Assembly (NCBI RefSeq): GCF_001606025.1
Contig: NZ_CP014945.1
Location: 1,364,001-1,428,000, forward strand
Reading direction: 5' to 3'
Source: Psychrobacter alimentarius
Lineage (GTDB): Bacteria > Pseudomonadota > Gammaproteobacteria > Pseudomonadales > Moraxellaceae
Length of the DNA: 64,000 nucleotides
The position numbers were made by a program, and so were the translations under genes. This document shows positions 17,440 to 26,207 of this stretch, piece by piece. Positions within the stretch are counted from its first letter, which is position 1. Every line of letters starts with the position of its first letter. The notes below the pieces were generated by a model. It did not search any database and was not told the origin of the DNA. It saw only the letters and a program-made list of their open reading frames with translations.

Positions 17440-18306
17440 ATGAAACCAAATGATACTATTAGAGTTTTTGTCGGTTGCGACCCAAATAACTGTGATTTAG
17501 AGCAGATGATGGTGTTGGATTATAGTATCCATAAACATACTAGCGTCCCTGTTGAAATAGTATGGATGCAGCTATCGCGTGATCCTAAAAGCTATTGGTA
17601 TTCTAATCCTGAAACTGGCGAGGGCTGGGACACAACCAAATGGTCAACGCCATTTTCAGGGTTCAGGTGGGCTATTCCAGAATACTGTGGTTACTCTGGG
17701 CGTGCTATTTATATGGATGCTGATGTGGTGGTTTTAGATGACTTAGCAAATTTATGGCGTCATCCCATCAATGGAAAATCTGTAGTAGCGGCCAAAACAA
17801 ATGCGGATATGACTCGCTTATGTACCTGCGTTTGGGATTGTAACAAGGCAAAGGATGTTGTTCCGCCGATTCAACAACTCAGAAAAGATCCTGATAGCCA
17901 TAGACATATGATGAAGCTGCTTAAGAAGAATAGAAAGCTCATCGAGCCTTACCTTAATACCTATAATTGCGTAGATGGTGAAGGTTTACCAATAGAAGAT
18001 ATCAAGATATTACATTACTCAGATATGGGCACGCAGTTCAGCCACAAATACGCAATAGATAGAGTAAAAGCAGAAGGATTTGAGCATTGGTTTGATGGTA
18101 ATATTATGCCGCACCCAAGACAAGATTTGTCTGAGGTTTTTGATGAATATTATAACGAAGCACTTGCTGCAGGATATCAGTTAGACAGTTATAGAGTTGA
18201 ACCTTTTGGACGTTTTCCGAAAAAATCTCAGCAAGGTTATGTGGGTAATAAAGTTACTCGTCCTCCCGCCTCTAAATCGTTATTTGCGAAATTGTTTAAT
18301 CGCTAA
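17440..18306 (+). CDS. GT8-like glycosyltransferase B
   Basis: 288 aa, cytosolic. Starts IRVFVGCDPNN, has a WxTPFSGFRWAIPEYCGYSGRAIYMDADVVVLDDL stretch in two pieces: the FSGFR acceptor/donor loop and the DAD metal motif at 93-95. These features place it with GT-A-fold glycosyltransferases related to family 8 used in LOS/capsule assembly. Lys/Arg-rich C-terminal tail (KKSQQGYVGNKVTRPP) may help membrane association. It lies 117 bases after gene A with an inverted-repeat leader between, and 69 bases before the first GT4 gene. Confidence 0.7.
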   Translation: MKPNDTIRVFVGCDPNNCDLEQMMVLDYSIHKHTSVPVEIVWMQLSRDPKSYWYSNPETGEGWDTTKWSTPFSGFRWAIPEYCGYSGRAIYMDADVVVLDDLANLWRHPINGKSVVAAKTNADMTRLCTCVWDCNKAKDVVPPIQQLRKDPDSHRHMMKLLKKNRKLIEPYLNTYNCVDGEGLPIEDIKILHYSDMGTQFSHKYAIDRVKAEGFEHWFDGNIMPHPRQDLSEVFDEYYNEALAAGYQLDSYRVEPFGRFPKKSQQGYVGNKVTRPPASKSLFAKLFNR

Positions 18307-18375
18307 TTTTTTTCGTAAAATCATCGTATATTCTGTTTTCAAATGGGTGAAGAATCAATCCATAGGTTGTCATTT

Positions 18376-19467
18376 ATGAAGCAGCACAAAAAAATTGTAG
18401 TACTCGTTATTAACTGTCTACAAGGTGGCGGTGCGGAACGTGTAGTATTAACGTTAGGTCAAGGATTCTATGAGCTGGGCTACGAGGTACATATACTAAG
18501 ATTCAAGCCGCTAGTTGAGTACGACTTGGGTCCAAATCTTAATTATCATGTACTTAGATTTAAACCTTATAAGCTCATACCAGGATCAGAGCGGCGTGAC
18601 AGAATTTTTGCGCGTGCGGTTGATAAATATGTTTCACAAAATATTGGTCAACCTGACATTGTATTGTCTAACCTTGATCGTGCAGACAGTATCCTGAGCA
18701 ATAGTAAGCTGCCCAATATCTTTTATGTGATCCATAATACGGTGTCTTTATTATATAAGTTCAATAAGACCAGTGCGGCTGACGACCTAAAATCTAAGAT
18801 GATCAACATATACTCTAAGCATCCTTGTATATGCGTCAGCAAGGGCGCTGAAAAAGATTTTATAAAAAGCTTTGGTGATATCACACCAACGATTGCCATT
18901 CATAATCCAATTGATAGAGATGGAATCAAAAAACAGGCTGATGCTTTTGTTCCAGATTATCAAAACTACATCATCCATGTGGGTAGCTTTAAAGATGCAA
19001 AGCGTCATGATTTATTGGTAAAAGCATACGCTCAAACAGACCAGTCTATGCCGCTATTGTTGCTCGGCCAAGGTAAGCATAAAAGTGAGACGGAGCAATT
19101 AGTTAAAGAGTTAAACCTAGAGGAAAAAGTGGTGTTTTTAGGTTTTTGTGAAAATCCTTTCCCTTATATAAAAAATGCCCAATTTAAAATACTGACCTCT
19201 GATTGGGAAGGCTTTGCCTTGGTGATCGCTGAGGCTTTGGTGCTAGGTACGCCTGTCATAAGTACTAACTGTCCTTCAGGTCCAAGTGAGTTATTACCCG
19301 AAAATAACTTAATGCCAATGGGTGATATTGATGCAATTGCCGAAAAAATGCGTCAAGCCATGAATAACCCACAGAAATTTCATGCATCATTTGATGAAAA
19401 ACTTCTCCCAGCTCAGATTGCGGCAGAATATGTAGGCTTTGCCCACAGCGTGAACACTAAAAGTTGA
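18376..19467 (+). CDS. GT4 glycosyltransferase, copy 1 of a tandem pair
   Basis: 363 aa from the ATG at 18376; an in-frame ATG 33 bases earlier would add 11 residues and neither start has a strong ribosome site. GT-B fold: N-terminal INCLQGGGAERVVLTL, C-terminal GSFKDAKRHDLLVKAY, LLLGQGKHKSE, and the retaining GT4 motif EGFALVIAE (ExxxxxxxE) with GTPVISTNCPSGPSELL. Likely transfers a hexose from a nucleotide sugar to the growing LOS/glycan on the cytosolic face of the inner membrane. Closely similar to the next gene, including a 50-base stretch of identical DNA. Confidence 0.85.
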   Translation: MKQHKKIVVLVINCLQGGGAERVVLTLGQGFYELGYEVHILRFKPLVEYDLGPNLNYHVLRFKPYKLIPGSERRDRIFARAVDKYVSQNIGQPDIVLSNLDRADSILSNSKLPNIFYVIHNTVSLLYKFNKTSAADDLKSKMINIYSKHPCICVSKGAEKDFIKSFGDITPTIAIHNPIDRDGIKKQADAFVPDYQNYIIHVGSFKDAKRHDLLVKAYAQTDQSMPLLLLGQGKHKSETEQLVKELNLEEKVVFLGFCENPFPYIKNAQFKILTSDWEGFALVIAEALVLGTPVISTNCPSGPSELLPENNLMPMGDIDAIAEKMRQAMNNPQKFHASFDEKLLPAQIAAEYVGFAHSVNTKS

Positions 19468-19524
19468 TAAAACTGCCTATTTTTTATATTAAAAATTACC
19501 TGTAGCGATGAAAAAGACTAGAAA

Positions 19525-20673
19525 ATGATTAATAAATTAATAAAAATAACAGAAAATGCCCACAAGAAAAATAAGAAAAAAGTGCTCTTAGTGATAAATT
19601 GCCTGCAAGGTGGTGGTGCTGAGCGCGTCGTCCTTACTTTAGGACAGGGGTTTTATGACTTAGGGTATGAAGTTCATGTCTTGAGGTTTAAACCTCGAAT
19701 CGACTACGATCTCAATCCAAATCTTAATTACCATTTACTCAATTTCAAGCGTTTTAAGCTTATACCAAAATTAGAGCGTCGTGACAAAGTTTTTGCGTTT
19801 GTAGTAGATCGTTACATCTCAAAAAACATTGGCAGAACTGATCTGATCTTGTCAAACCTTGATCGCGCAGACAGTATTCTGAGCAATAGTAAGCTGCCCA
19901 ATATCTTTTATGTGATACACAATACTGTGTCTTTGTTATATAAGTTTGACGATACTGGTGCTGATCACGAATTAAGGTCAAAGATGATGGAGATATACTC
20001 TAAGCATCCTTGTGTATGTGTCAGCAAGGGCGCCGAAAGAGATTTCGTTGAAAGCTTTGGGAATATTACACCAACGATTGCCATTCATAATCCAATTGAT
20101 AGAGATGGAATCAAAAAGCTGGCTGATGCTTTTGTTCCAGATTATCAGAACTACATCATTCATGTGGGCAGTTTTAAAGAAGCGAAACGCCATGATATAT
20201 TGTTAAGAGCTTATGCTCAAACAGATCAATCTATGCCGCTATTACTGCTAGGCAAAGGCAAGCTGAAAGACGAGATAGAGCAATTGGTAGTAGAACTTAA
20301 CTTAGAAGAAAAAGTGGTATTTTTAGGTTTTCAGGAAAATCCTTTTCCTTATATAAAACATGCTACATTTAAAGTGCTGACCTCTGATTGGGAAGGTTTT
20401 GCCTTGGTAATCGCAGAATCTTTGGTTTTGGGTACCCCTGTCATTAGTACCGATTGTCAGTCAGGTCCGAGTGAGTTATTACCAGAAAATAATTTAATGC
20501 CATTGGGAGATATAGATGCTATCGCTGCAAAATTGAGCTTAGCAATGAAAAACCCTCAACAATTTCACGCTGAATTTAACGAGGCACTTCTTCCGGTTAC
20601 TATTGCCCAAAAATATCTAACCTTTGCAACTGATCTTGAAGTCAAAAGCGTTCTTAATCCAGCCACCATTTAG
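19525..20673 (+). CDS. GT4 glycosyltransferase, copy 2 of a tandem pair
   Basis: 382 aa. Same architecture as its neighbour: INCLQGGGAERVVLTLGQG, VGSFKEAKRHDILLRAY, DWEGFALVIAESLVLGTPVIS. By eye about three quarters of residues match copy 1; differences gather in the acceptor-side N-terminal domain (PRIDYDLNPN, KRFKLIPKLE), as expected if the copies use different acceptors. A Lys-rich N-terminus (NAHKKNKKK) is extra. The 3' end overlaps the convergent unknown gene by 20 bases. Confidence 0.85.
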   Translation: MINKLIKITENAHKKNKKKVLLVINCLQGGGAERVVLTLGQGFYDLGYEVHVLRFKPRIDYDLNPNLNYHLLNFKRFKLIPKLERRDKVFAFVVDRYISKNIGRTDLILSNLDRADSILSNSKLPNIFYVIHNTVSLLYKFDDTGADHELRSKMMEIYSKHPCVCVSKGAERDFVESFGNITPTIAIHNPIDRDGIKKLADAFVPDYQNYIIHVGSFKEAKRHDILLRAYAQTDQSMPLLLLGKGKLKDEIEQLVVELNLEEKVVFLGFQENPFPYIKHATFKVLTSDWEGFALVIAESLVLGTPVISTDCQSGPSELLPENNLMPLGDIDAIAAKLSLAMKNPQQFHAEFNEALLPVTIAQKYLTFATDLEVKSVLNPATI

Positions 20674-21421
20674 ACCAATCGTCTTTGTGTAATGCGCGTA
20701 ATGTGGCAAAAGCGCTATCAGTATGTTGTAGCTTTTCAAAAACAGCTAACAGCATATTTGTGGCCAACTTATCTGCTTTATAGAATTTATAATAGCGTTT
20801 GCGCATGTTTCTCAAACTGTCGTCAGTCCCTATGCGAAAATAAGTAAGACCGTTATAAAGAGGTAAGTCACCAGCATAAAGCATGGCGGTTTTTTCAGGT
20901 ATCAATGGCATAGAGTCAGCGTCAACGGGTCGCTGCAAAAAATTCTTGGTCTCGTAGACTCTCAAAGTGTTCATTAAAGTCACGACAGTCATCAATATAG
21001 CTGCTCTGTGAGTATTGTCTGAATGATCAATAAACGTATCACAAGCAGAAACAATCCAGCGTAAAGATAAGTTTTCCAATAGATAATCGCTTTCAGCCAG
21101 CCATAGCCTTTCGAATTCAGCAAATATGTAATCTATCTTGTATTTACGACGCATCAATATAATAAGCGTATTGTGATAAAAACAGAGCTCAGACTCTCCT
21201 AATGATTGGTATTTTAAATTATTCAAATGGTTTTCTAGATCTGTGCTCTTGCGCTCATCGGTTAGTGCTCCAATATTACACATTGATTCAGTAAGCGTTG
21301 TTGCTTTCATTTCATCAAAGCTTTTACCTTCATAATTCTTAATAATCTTACCTGCATTCAATCTTTTTTCGCTTCGGAATACCAATAGCAATTTTCTTTG
21401 CCAATTTGGAGATGTGGTCAT
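20654..21421 (-). CDS. Unknown protein in glycan locus (255 aa)
   Basis: Not recognised. No signal peptide or clear membrane segment; composition suggests a mostly helical cytosolic protein, with a basic N-terminus (NWQRKLLLVFRSEKRLNAG) and aromatic-rich C-terminus (RKRYYKFYKADKLATNML, DWSKWWLD). The start has AAAGGA about 11 bases upstream. It shares the strand of the sugar-nucleotide genes that lie upstream of it (81-base gap) and overlaps the tail of the second GT4 gene by 20 bases, so both ends are fixed by neighbours. Function in the locus is unknown. Confidence 0.6.
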   Translation of the reverse strand: MTTSPNWQRKLLLVFRSEKRLNAGKIIKNYEGKSFDEMKATTLTESMCNIGALTDERKSTDLENHLNNLKYQSLGESELCFYHNTLIILMRRKYKIDYIFAEFERLWLAESDYLLENLSLRWIVSACDTFIDHSDNTHRAAILMTVVTLMNTLRVYETKNFLQRPVDADSMPLIPEKTAMLYAGDLPLYNGLTYFRIGTDDSLRNMRKRYYKFYKADKLATNMLLAVFEKLQHTDSAFATLRALHKDDWSKWWLD

Positions 21422-21502
21422 GTGTGTAGAATCCTTTGAGCAAATATAATGATATTAAAGATCAAACGGTTGAATTATGAGGGGTTGGAGATGTTTTTTT
21501 AT

Positions 21503-22528
21503 CTAGACTGAATAATATTGTTTGTACCAACCCACAAACTTTCCAATACCTTCCTCGATACTGGTTTCAGGCTTAAAGCCGATATCATCTACTAATTCAT
21601 CTATGTCGGCGTAAGTAATCGGCACGTCGCCTGCTTGCATCGGTAGTAGGTTTTCCTGAGCTTTTCTACCACAAGCGTCTTCGATAGCAGTGATAAAGCG
21701 TCGTAACGTCACGGGCTGATTATTGCCGATATTATAAATTTTGTAGGGAGCAGTCGCTGTCGTAACAGTAGAATACTGAGGAGCGGGAGGCTTGTCGATT
21801 ATTCTGATAATACCTTTTATGATATCGTCAATATAGGTAAAGTCACGCTGCATATCGCCATTATTGAAAACATTGATTGGTTCGCCAGCTAAGATCTTTT
21901 TGGTAAAAGAAAAGTATGCCATGTCAGGGCGTCCGTAAGGACCATAAACCGTAAAAAAGCGCAATCCTGTCGTAGGGACATTGTATAGATGGCTGTAACT
22001 ATGAGCCATCAGCTCGTTGGATTTTTTGGTAGCAGCATATAGGCTGATGGGAAAGTCAACGCAATCAGCAGTGGTAAAGGGTTGCTTGATATTCATGCCA
22101 TAGACAGAGCTAGAGCTGGCATAAATTAGGTGTTTGATCTTGTGGTGACGACAGCCCTCTAATATATTCACAAAACCAACCACGTTTGAATCAATGTAAG
22201 CATTTGGGTTATCAATGGAGTAGCGCACCCCAGCTTGAGCACCCAAATTAATGACGGTATCAAATTGATAAGTGGAAAAAATATCAGACATGCCTTTGCG
22301 ATCAGCAAGATCTAGCTTGATGAATACAAATTTTTCTGGCGTTGATATCTCACTGAGTATTTTCAAACGCTCTTGTTTCAGACCGACGTCATAATAGTCG
22401 TTGATATTATCAATACCAACAATCAAATCCTCATTGTCAGCTACGTCTATTTTTGGGTTTGCTTCTAACAACGCTTTGATTAAATGAAAACCAATAAAGC
22501 CTGCCGCACCAGTGACGAGTATTTTCAT
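21503..22528 (-). CDS. UDP-glucuronate 4-epimerase-like NAD-dependent epimerase
   Basis: 341 aa extended short-chain dehydrogenase. Seen: NAD-binding GAAGFIGFHL at the N-terminus, DNINDYYDVGLKQERL (typical of the CapI/UDP-GlcA epimerase branch), SSSSVYG with catalytic Ser, the YAATK Tyr/Lys pair, and GLRFFTVYGPYGRPDMA. Its ATG overlaps the ugd stop by one base, so UDP-GlcA made by Ugd is the likely substrate and UDP-galacturonate the likely product. Substrate is inferred from family and context. Confidence 0.85.
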   Translation of the reverse strand: MKILVTGAAGFIGFHLIKALLEANPKIDVADNEDLIVGIDNINDYYDVGLKQERLKILSEISTPEKFVFIKLDLADRKGMSDIFSTYQFDTVINLGAQAGVRYSIDNPNAYIDSNVVGFVNILEGCRHHKIKHLIYASSSSVYGMNIKQPFTTADCVDFPISLYAATKKSNELMAHSYSHLYNVPTTGLRFFTVYGPYGRPDMAYFSFTKKILAGEPINVFNNGDMQRDFTYIDDIIKGIIRIIDKPPAPQYSTVTTATAPYKIYNIGNNQPVTLRRFITAIEDACGRKAQENLLPMQAGDVPITYADIDELVDDIGFKPETSIEEGIGKFVGWYKQYYSV

Positions 22529-23694
22529 CAGTCGCTCCCAAATAAGTCACGTGTGAACACTTTGTCCGCGACATCTTCTATATCATCAGATAAGCGGTTT
22601 GCGACGATGACATCACTCATTGATTTAAAAGCTTCTAGGTCACGAATCACTCGTGAGTTAAAAAAGTCCTCTTCTTTCAATACGGGTTCATAAACCACAA
22701 CTTCAATACCCTTTGCCTTAATACGTTTCATAATCCCCTGTATGGCAGAAGCTCTAAAGTTGTCTGAACCGCTTTTCATGACCAGTCGGTGTATACCTAC
22801 AATTTTTGGCTTTCTCTCAATAATTTTATCAGCGATAAAGTCTTTACGGGTTCTATTAGAGTCAACGATAGCCTTTATAAGGTTACTGGGTACTTCGTCA
22901 TAATTTGCCAATAATTGCTTAGTATCTTTCGGGAGGCAGTAGCCGCCGTAGCCAAATGAGGGATTATTATAATGATTGCCAATGCGTGGATCTAAGCCAA
23001 TACCTTCTATGATTTGCTTGGTCTCAAGTCCAAAAGTTTGTGCATAAGTATCAAGCTCGTTAAAATATGCCACACGCATCGCTAGATAAGTATTAGAAAA
23101 TAACTTAATCGCCTCAGCTTCAGTGGACTCTACAAACAATATAGGCGCATCTTTTTTGATGGCACCTTCAAGTAGCAAGTTAGCAAAAATCTGAGCTTGC
23201 TCAGACTGTGCGCCTACAATGATTCGAGAAGGGTATAAATTGTCATGCAGTGCTTTACCTTCTCGCAAAAATTCAGGCGAAAAAATAATACGGTCAGTCG
23301 CATAACGTTCTCTGATATTCGCTGTATATCCAACTGGCACCGTAGATTTTATGATAATGGTGGCTTGTTGGTTGACCAAAAGCACTTGCTCAATCACTGT
23401 CTCTACGGTTGAGGTATTAAAATAATTGGTCTTGGTATCGTAATCAGTTGGCGTTGCTATGATGATAAAATCAGCATTCTGATAAGCGTCTTTGGCATCA
23501 AGTGTCGCAGAGAAATTGAGGTTTTTGTGTGATAAAAAATCTTCAATATCTTCATCTTCGATAGGAGATTGCTTTGCATTTAATGATTTGATTTTTTCAG
23601 GGACGACATCGACAGCCACAACTTCATTGTGCTGGGCCAATAGCATTGCGTTTGATAAGCCTACGTAGCCTGTACCTACTACTGCTATTTTCAT
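22528..23694 (-). CDS. ugd: UDP-glucose 6-dehydrogenase
   Basis: NAD-dependent two-step oxidation of UDP-glucose to UDP-glucuronate. 388 aa, the length of the short bacterial Ugd type. Seen: [17 protein letters not shown] (Rossmann), [35 protein letters not shown], and the catalytic cysteine in [14 protein letters not shown]. Provides uronic acid donors for the locus; feeds the epimerase with which it overlaps. Confidence 0.95.
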   Translation of the reverse strand: MKIAVVGTGYVGLSNAMLLAQHNEVVAVDVVPEKIKSLNAKQSPIEDEDIEDFLSHKNLNFSATLDAKDAYQNADFIIIATPTDYDTKTNYFNTSTVETVIEQVLLVNQQATIIIKSTVPVGYTANIRERYATDRIIFSPEFLREGKALHDNLYPSRIIVGAQSEQAQIFANLLLEGAIKKDAPILFVESTEAEAIKLFSNTYLAMRVAYFNELDTYAQTFGLETKQIIEGIGLDPRIGNHYNNPSFGYGGYCLPKDTKQLLANYDEVPSNLIKAIVDSNRTRKDFIADKIIERKPKIVGIHRLVMKSGSDNFRASAIQGIMKRIKAKGIEVVVYEPVLKEEDFFNSRVIRDLEAFKSMSDVIVANRLSDDIEDVADKVFTRDLFGSD

Positions 23695-23780
23695 ATTATA
23701 TCCAAATAATTTTTAACTTTTCTTGGTTTGAACCAAGAGTAGGTGATGCTAATGATAGTTCAAGCGTGGGTCAAATACAT

Positions 23781-24788
23781 TCAGGTCTGCTTACTGTCAT
23801 TTTTTATTACAGCATTGGGAAGATAATCCGAAAATTTCTGTCTCATGGCTTTGCTAATTTTTTCATATAGATCTGGCTGAAGAAGGTCTAAGCTTTGAAT
23901 ACAACCATATTTGATGCTTTTGTCTTCCAAGTCATTGATAAAACTCTCTACGCTATGCTCATTTTTTAGATAATTGATAGACGTATCAGGTTTTAAAATT
24001 GCTTCACTCTTTTGAATTTTTAGGTGGTTCATTAGAGTGATGGGATTCACTTGCTCGACATCTCTAAACTTATATTTTATCTGCTCATTCAATAATTGTG
24101 GATGATGTAACCAATATGTTTGTAAAATATTTTTATCGACAATATGAGGATAATGATGAATCTCAAAAAATTTATCCATCCCAAGTATTTTAGCACTTAA
24201 CATTTGCGCTATCGTATGCCTTGGTTGAATAGGCGTGCCAAATAACTTAAAGCGAGATTTTCGAAAGTTAAGTTTGGCGTTCAAAGCGGTACTTTTACGC
24301 CACTTACCATGAATAATGAGTTTTTCCTCATCCAAAAAATCAGTGATCGTCACTGGCTGATTAAAAAAGAAATCGTCATTCATATAAATAAAATAATCAG
24401 ACAGTCTTTTGATATTCCATATCATTGTTTCAATGGATCGGGTATTAAAGGTCGGTAAAAATGCTTCATAGCCTGTAAATATTTCTTTGTGATCGATAAT
24501 ACGTATTTTATCTGCTGAACAGATTTTTTGCTTGGCGAACTCATCAATGAGCGTTGGTTGCTGCTGGTCGGTGACAATATAAATGTGACGACAAAAAGGC
24601 ACATATTTGATGATAGAGGCCACATTATAATATATTTCATCGTCACTCGCGAAACGTGTCGCTGTCATCGCATCTGACGCGACTGTTTTTCCTGACTTAT
24701 AAAGCTCTCTTTTTTGTTTGAGCGTGGGGTCTGCACCGTCCACCCAAGCAATAACCACGTCTACTGTTTTTTCGTCAGACTGTTTCAT
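23781..24788 (-). CDS. Stealth-family sugar-phosphate transferase
   Basis: 335 aa with the four conserved regions of the Stealth family: CR1 VVIAWVDGADP (about 11-21), CR2 FASDDEIYYNVASIIKYVPF plus IYIVTDQQQP (about 46-79), CR3 YFIYMNDDFFF (about 133-143), and CR4 near IKYKFRDVEQVNP. Studied members, such as capsule polymerases of Neisseria meningitidis and relatives of eukaryotic GlcNAc-1-phosphotransferase, transfer a sugar-1-phosphate from a nucleotide sugar, making phosphodiester links. It therefore predicts a phosphodiester-linked sugar in this surface glycan. Same strand as ugd and the epimerase, 86 bases upstream of ugd. Confidence 0.88.
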   Translation of the reverse strand: MKQSDEKTVDVVIAWVDGADPTLKQKRELYKSGKTVASDAMTATRFASDDEIYYNVASIIKYVPFCRHIYIVTDQQQPTLIDEFAKQKICSADKIRIIDHKEIFTGYEAFLPTFNTRSIETMIWNIKRLSDYFIYMNDDFFFNQPVTITDFLDEEKLIIHGKWRKSTALNAKLNFRKSRFKLFGTPIQPRHTIAQMLSAKILGMDKFFEIHHYPHIVDKNILQTYWLHHPQLLNEQIKYKFRDVEQVNPITLMNHLKIQKSEAILKPDTSINYLKNEHSVESFINDLEDKSIKYGCIQSLDLLQPDLYEKISKAMRQKFSDYLPNAVIKNDSKQT

Positions 24789-25088
24789 GACTGATCCTGT
24801 TTTTATGACCGTATTATAATGATATGCTGATTTTTCGGTCGTTATCTTGGCTCAGCTATGATATTTACTCGTATTGAGATTGGCAAGATCTAACTGATTT
24901 ATATAGCAAAGACTGGACATTACTTTATGCGAAAGAGCATAACCAGACTTCAATCAGTATAAGCTTAGGGCCAAAGGTAGCTGAGACTAGCATACAAAGT
25001 CAAAAGTTGGCAATAATCGTAACCGTCGATATTCTTATTTGACCAGTCTGCCATACTTATATTTCTACAACCTTAAGCTGGAATAACA
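24789..25088. other. Divergent intergenic region, Stealth gene / third GT4 gene
   Basis: A/T-rich. ATTATAAT at 24813-24820 gives a -10-like TATAAT on both strands; on the minus strand it is ~26 bases before the Stealth ATG. TTATGC (24925-24930) and GCATAA (24937-24942) form a perfect 6-bp hairpin with outer CTGG/CCAG. No open frame of note. Confidence 0.4.
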
Positions 25089-26201
25089 ATGCCTGCAACT
25101 ATTCTATTTATTTTGAAAGCGCTTGAAGGTCGCGGTGCTGAGCGTATGGTAACAACGTTAGCAAGTGCTTATGTAAAAATGGGCCATAGCGTTCATATTT
25201 TATGTTTGGAAAATACGCAAGACATGTCCTTGGGTGCTGGGATTCACTATCATGTCGTGCCATATGATAAGGTGTTTTTTCCTCAAGATCTGGCACCATC
25301 TTCTACCCAATCAGCCGACTATAGAACTGTTGCTCAGCGGATTGATAATTATGTGCTAAGTCAAATAGGGACGCCTGATCTGATATTGGCTAACATATAT
25401 AAAATAAATTGGATAATGGCGTATAGTCAATTGCCCAATATCGTTAATGTATTGCACACAGCGTTATCCAAGCAGTTTCAGAACCAATTATCAGATGCGC
25501 CCATACAAACGCTCAAGCATCTACAAATGGTCTATGGTGCGCATCCTTGTAGCTGCGTGAGCGAGGGGGCACGTAAGGATCTGCTGTCACTTTTGGGAGC
25601 AGTGACCCAAACCACGACAATTTATAATCCTTGCGACATGATCAATATTAAGACTAAAGCAGAGCAAACACGAGATATCGAACAACTTGGCCTCATAAAA
25701 AATAACTATATTATTCATGTTGCCTCGTTTGATACGATGAAAGGTCATCTAGACTTGCTACAAGCTTATTCAAAAACGGAGCGCAAAATGCCTTTAGTAT
25801 TAGTTGGTAAAGGCAAGCTTGAAGCGGATAGTAAGCAGTTAGCCCGTCAACTTGGTATCAGTGACTGTGTCAGATTTTTAGGCTTTCAAAGCAATCCATA
25901 TCCGTTGATTGCTTCAGCAGCATTGATGGTGCTGACCTCTAAGTTTGAAGGTTTTGGCTACGTTATTGTAGAGGCACAAGCACTGAGCGTACCAGTAATT
26001 AGTACCGATTGTCCGTTTGGTCCAAGGGAGCTCTTACCAGCCAAAAACTTGATACCTGTAGACGATATTGACGGATTAGCGATGCTCATCGATCAAGTAA
26101 TAAATGATCGAGCACAGTACGTCGTACCCTTAAATCAGCAACTATTACCACATCATATCGCCAAGCAATATTTGGCATTTGGTACAAAACTTGTCAGATA
26201 A
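25089..26201 (+). CDS. GT4 glycosyltransferase, divergent third copy
   Basis: 370 aa. Same GT-B/GT4 plan as the tandem pair but much more diverged: LKALEGRGAERMVTTLASAY at the N-terminus, HPCSCVSEGARKDLL in the middle, IIHVASFDTMKGHLDLLQAY, LVGKGKLEADSKQL, and the donor-side EGFGYVIVEAQALSVPVIST. Probably adds another sugar of the same glycan. The ATG at 25089 follows TAAGCTGGAATAACA, a weak ribosome site. Only 6 bases separate its stop from that of the convergent next gene. Confidence 0.82.
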   Translation: MPATILFILKALEGRGAERMVTTLASAYVKMGHSVHILCLENTQDMSLGAGIHYHVVPYDKVFFPQDLAPSSTQSADYRTVAQRIDNYVLSQIGTPDLILANIYKINWIMAYSQLPNIVNVLHTALSKQFQNQLSDAPIQTLKHLQMVYGAHPCSCVSEGARKDLLSLLGAVTQTTTIYNPCDMINIKTKAEQTRDIEQLGLIKNNYIIHVASFDTMKGHLDLLQAYSKTERKMPLVLVGKGKLEADSKQLARQLGISDCVRFLGFQSNPYPLIASAALMVLTSKFEGFGYVIVEAQALSVPVISTDCPFGPRELLPAKNLIPVDDIDGLAMLIDQVINDRAQYVVPLNQQLLPHHIAKQYLAFGTKLVR

Positions 26202-26207
26202 GTAGGA

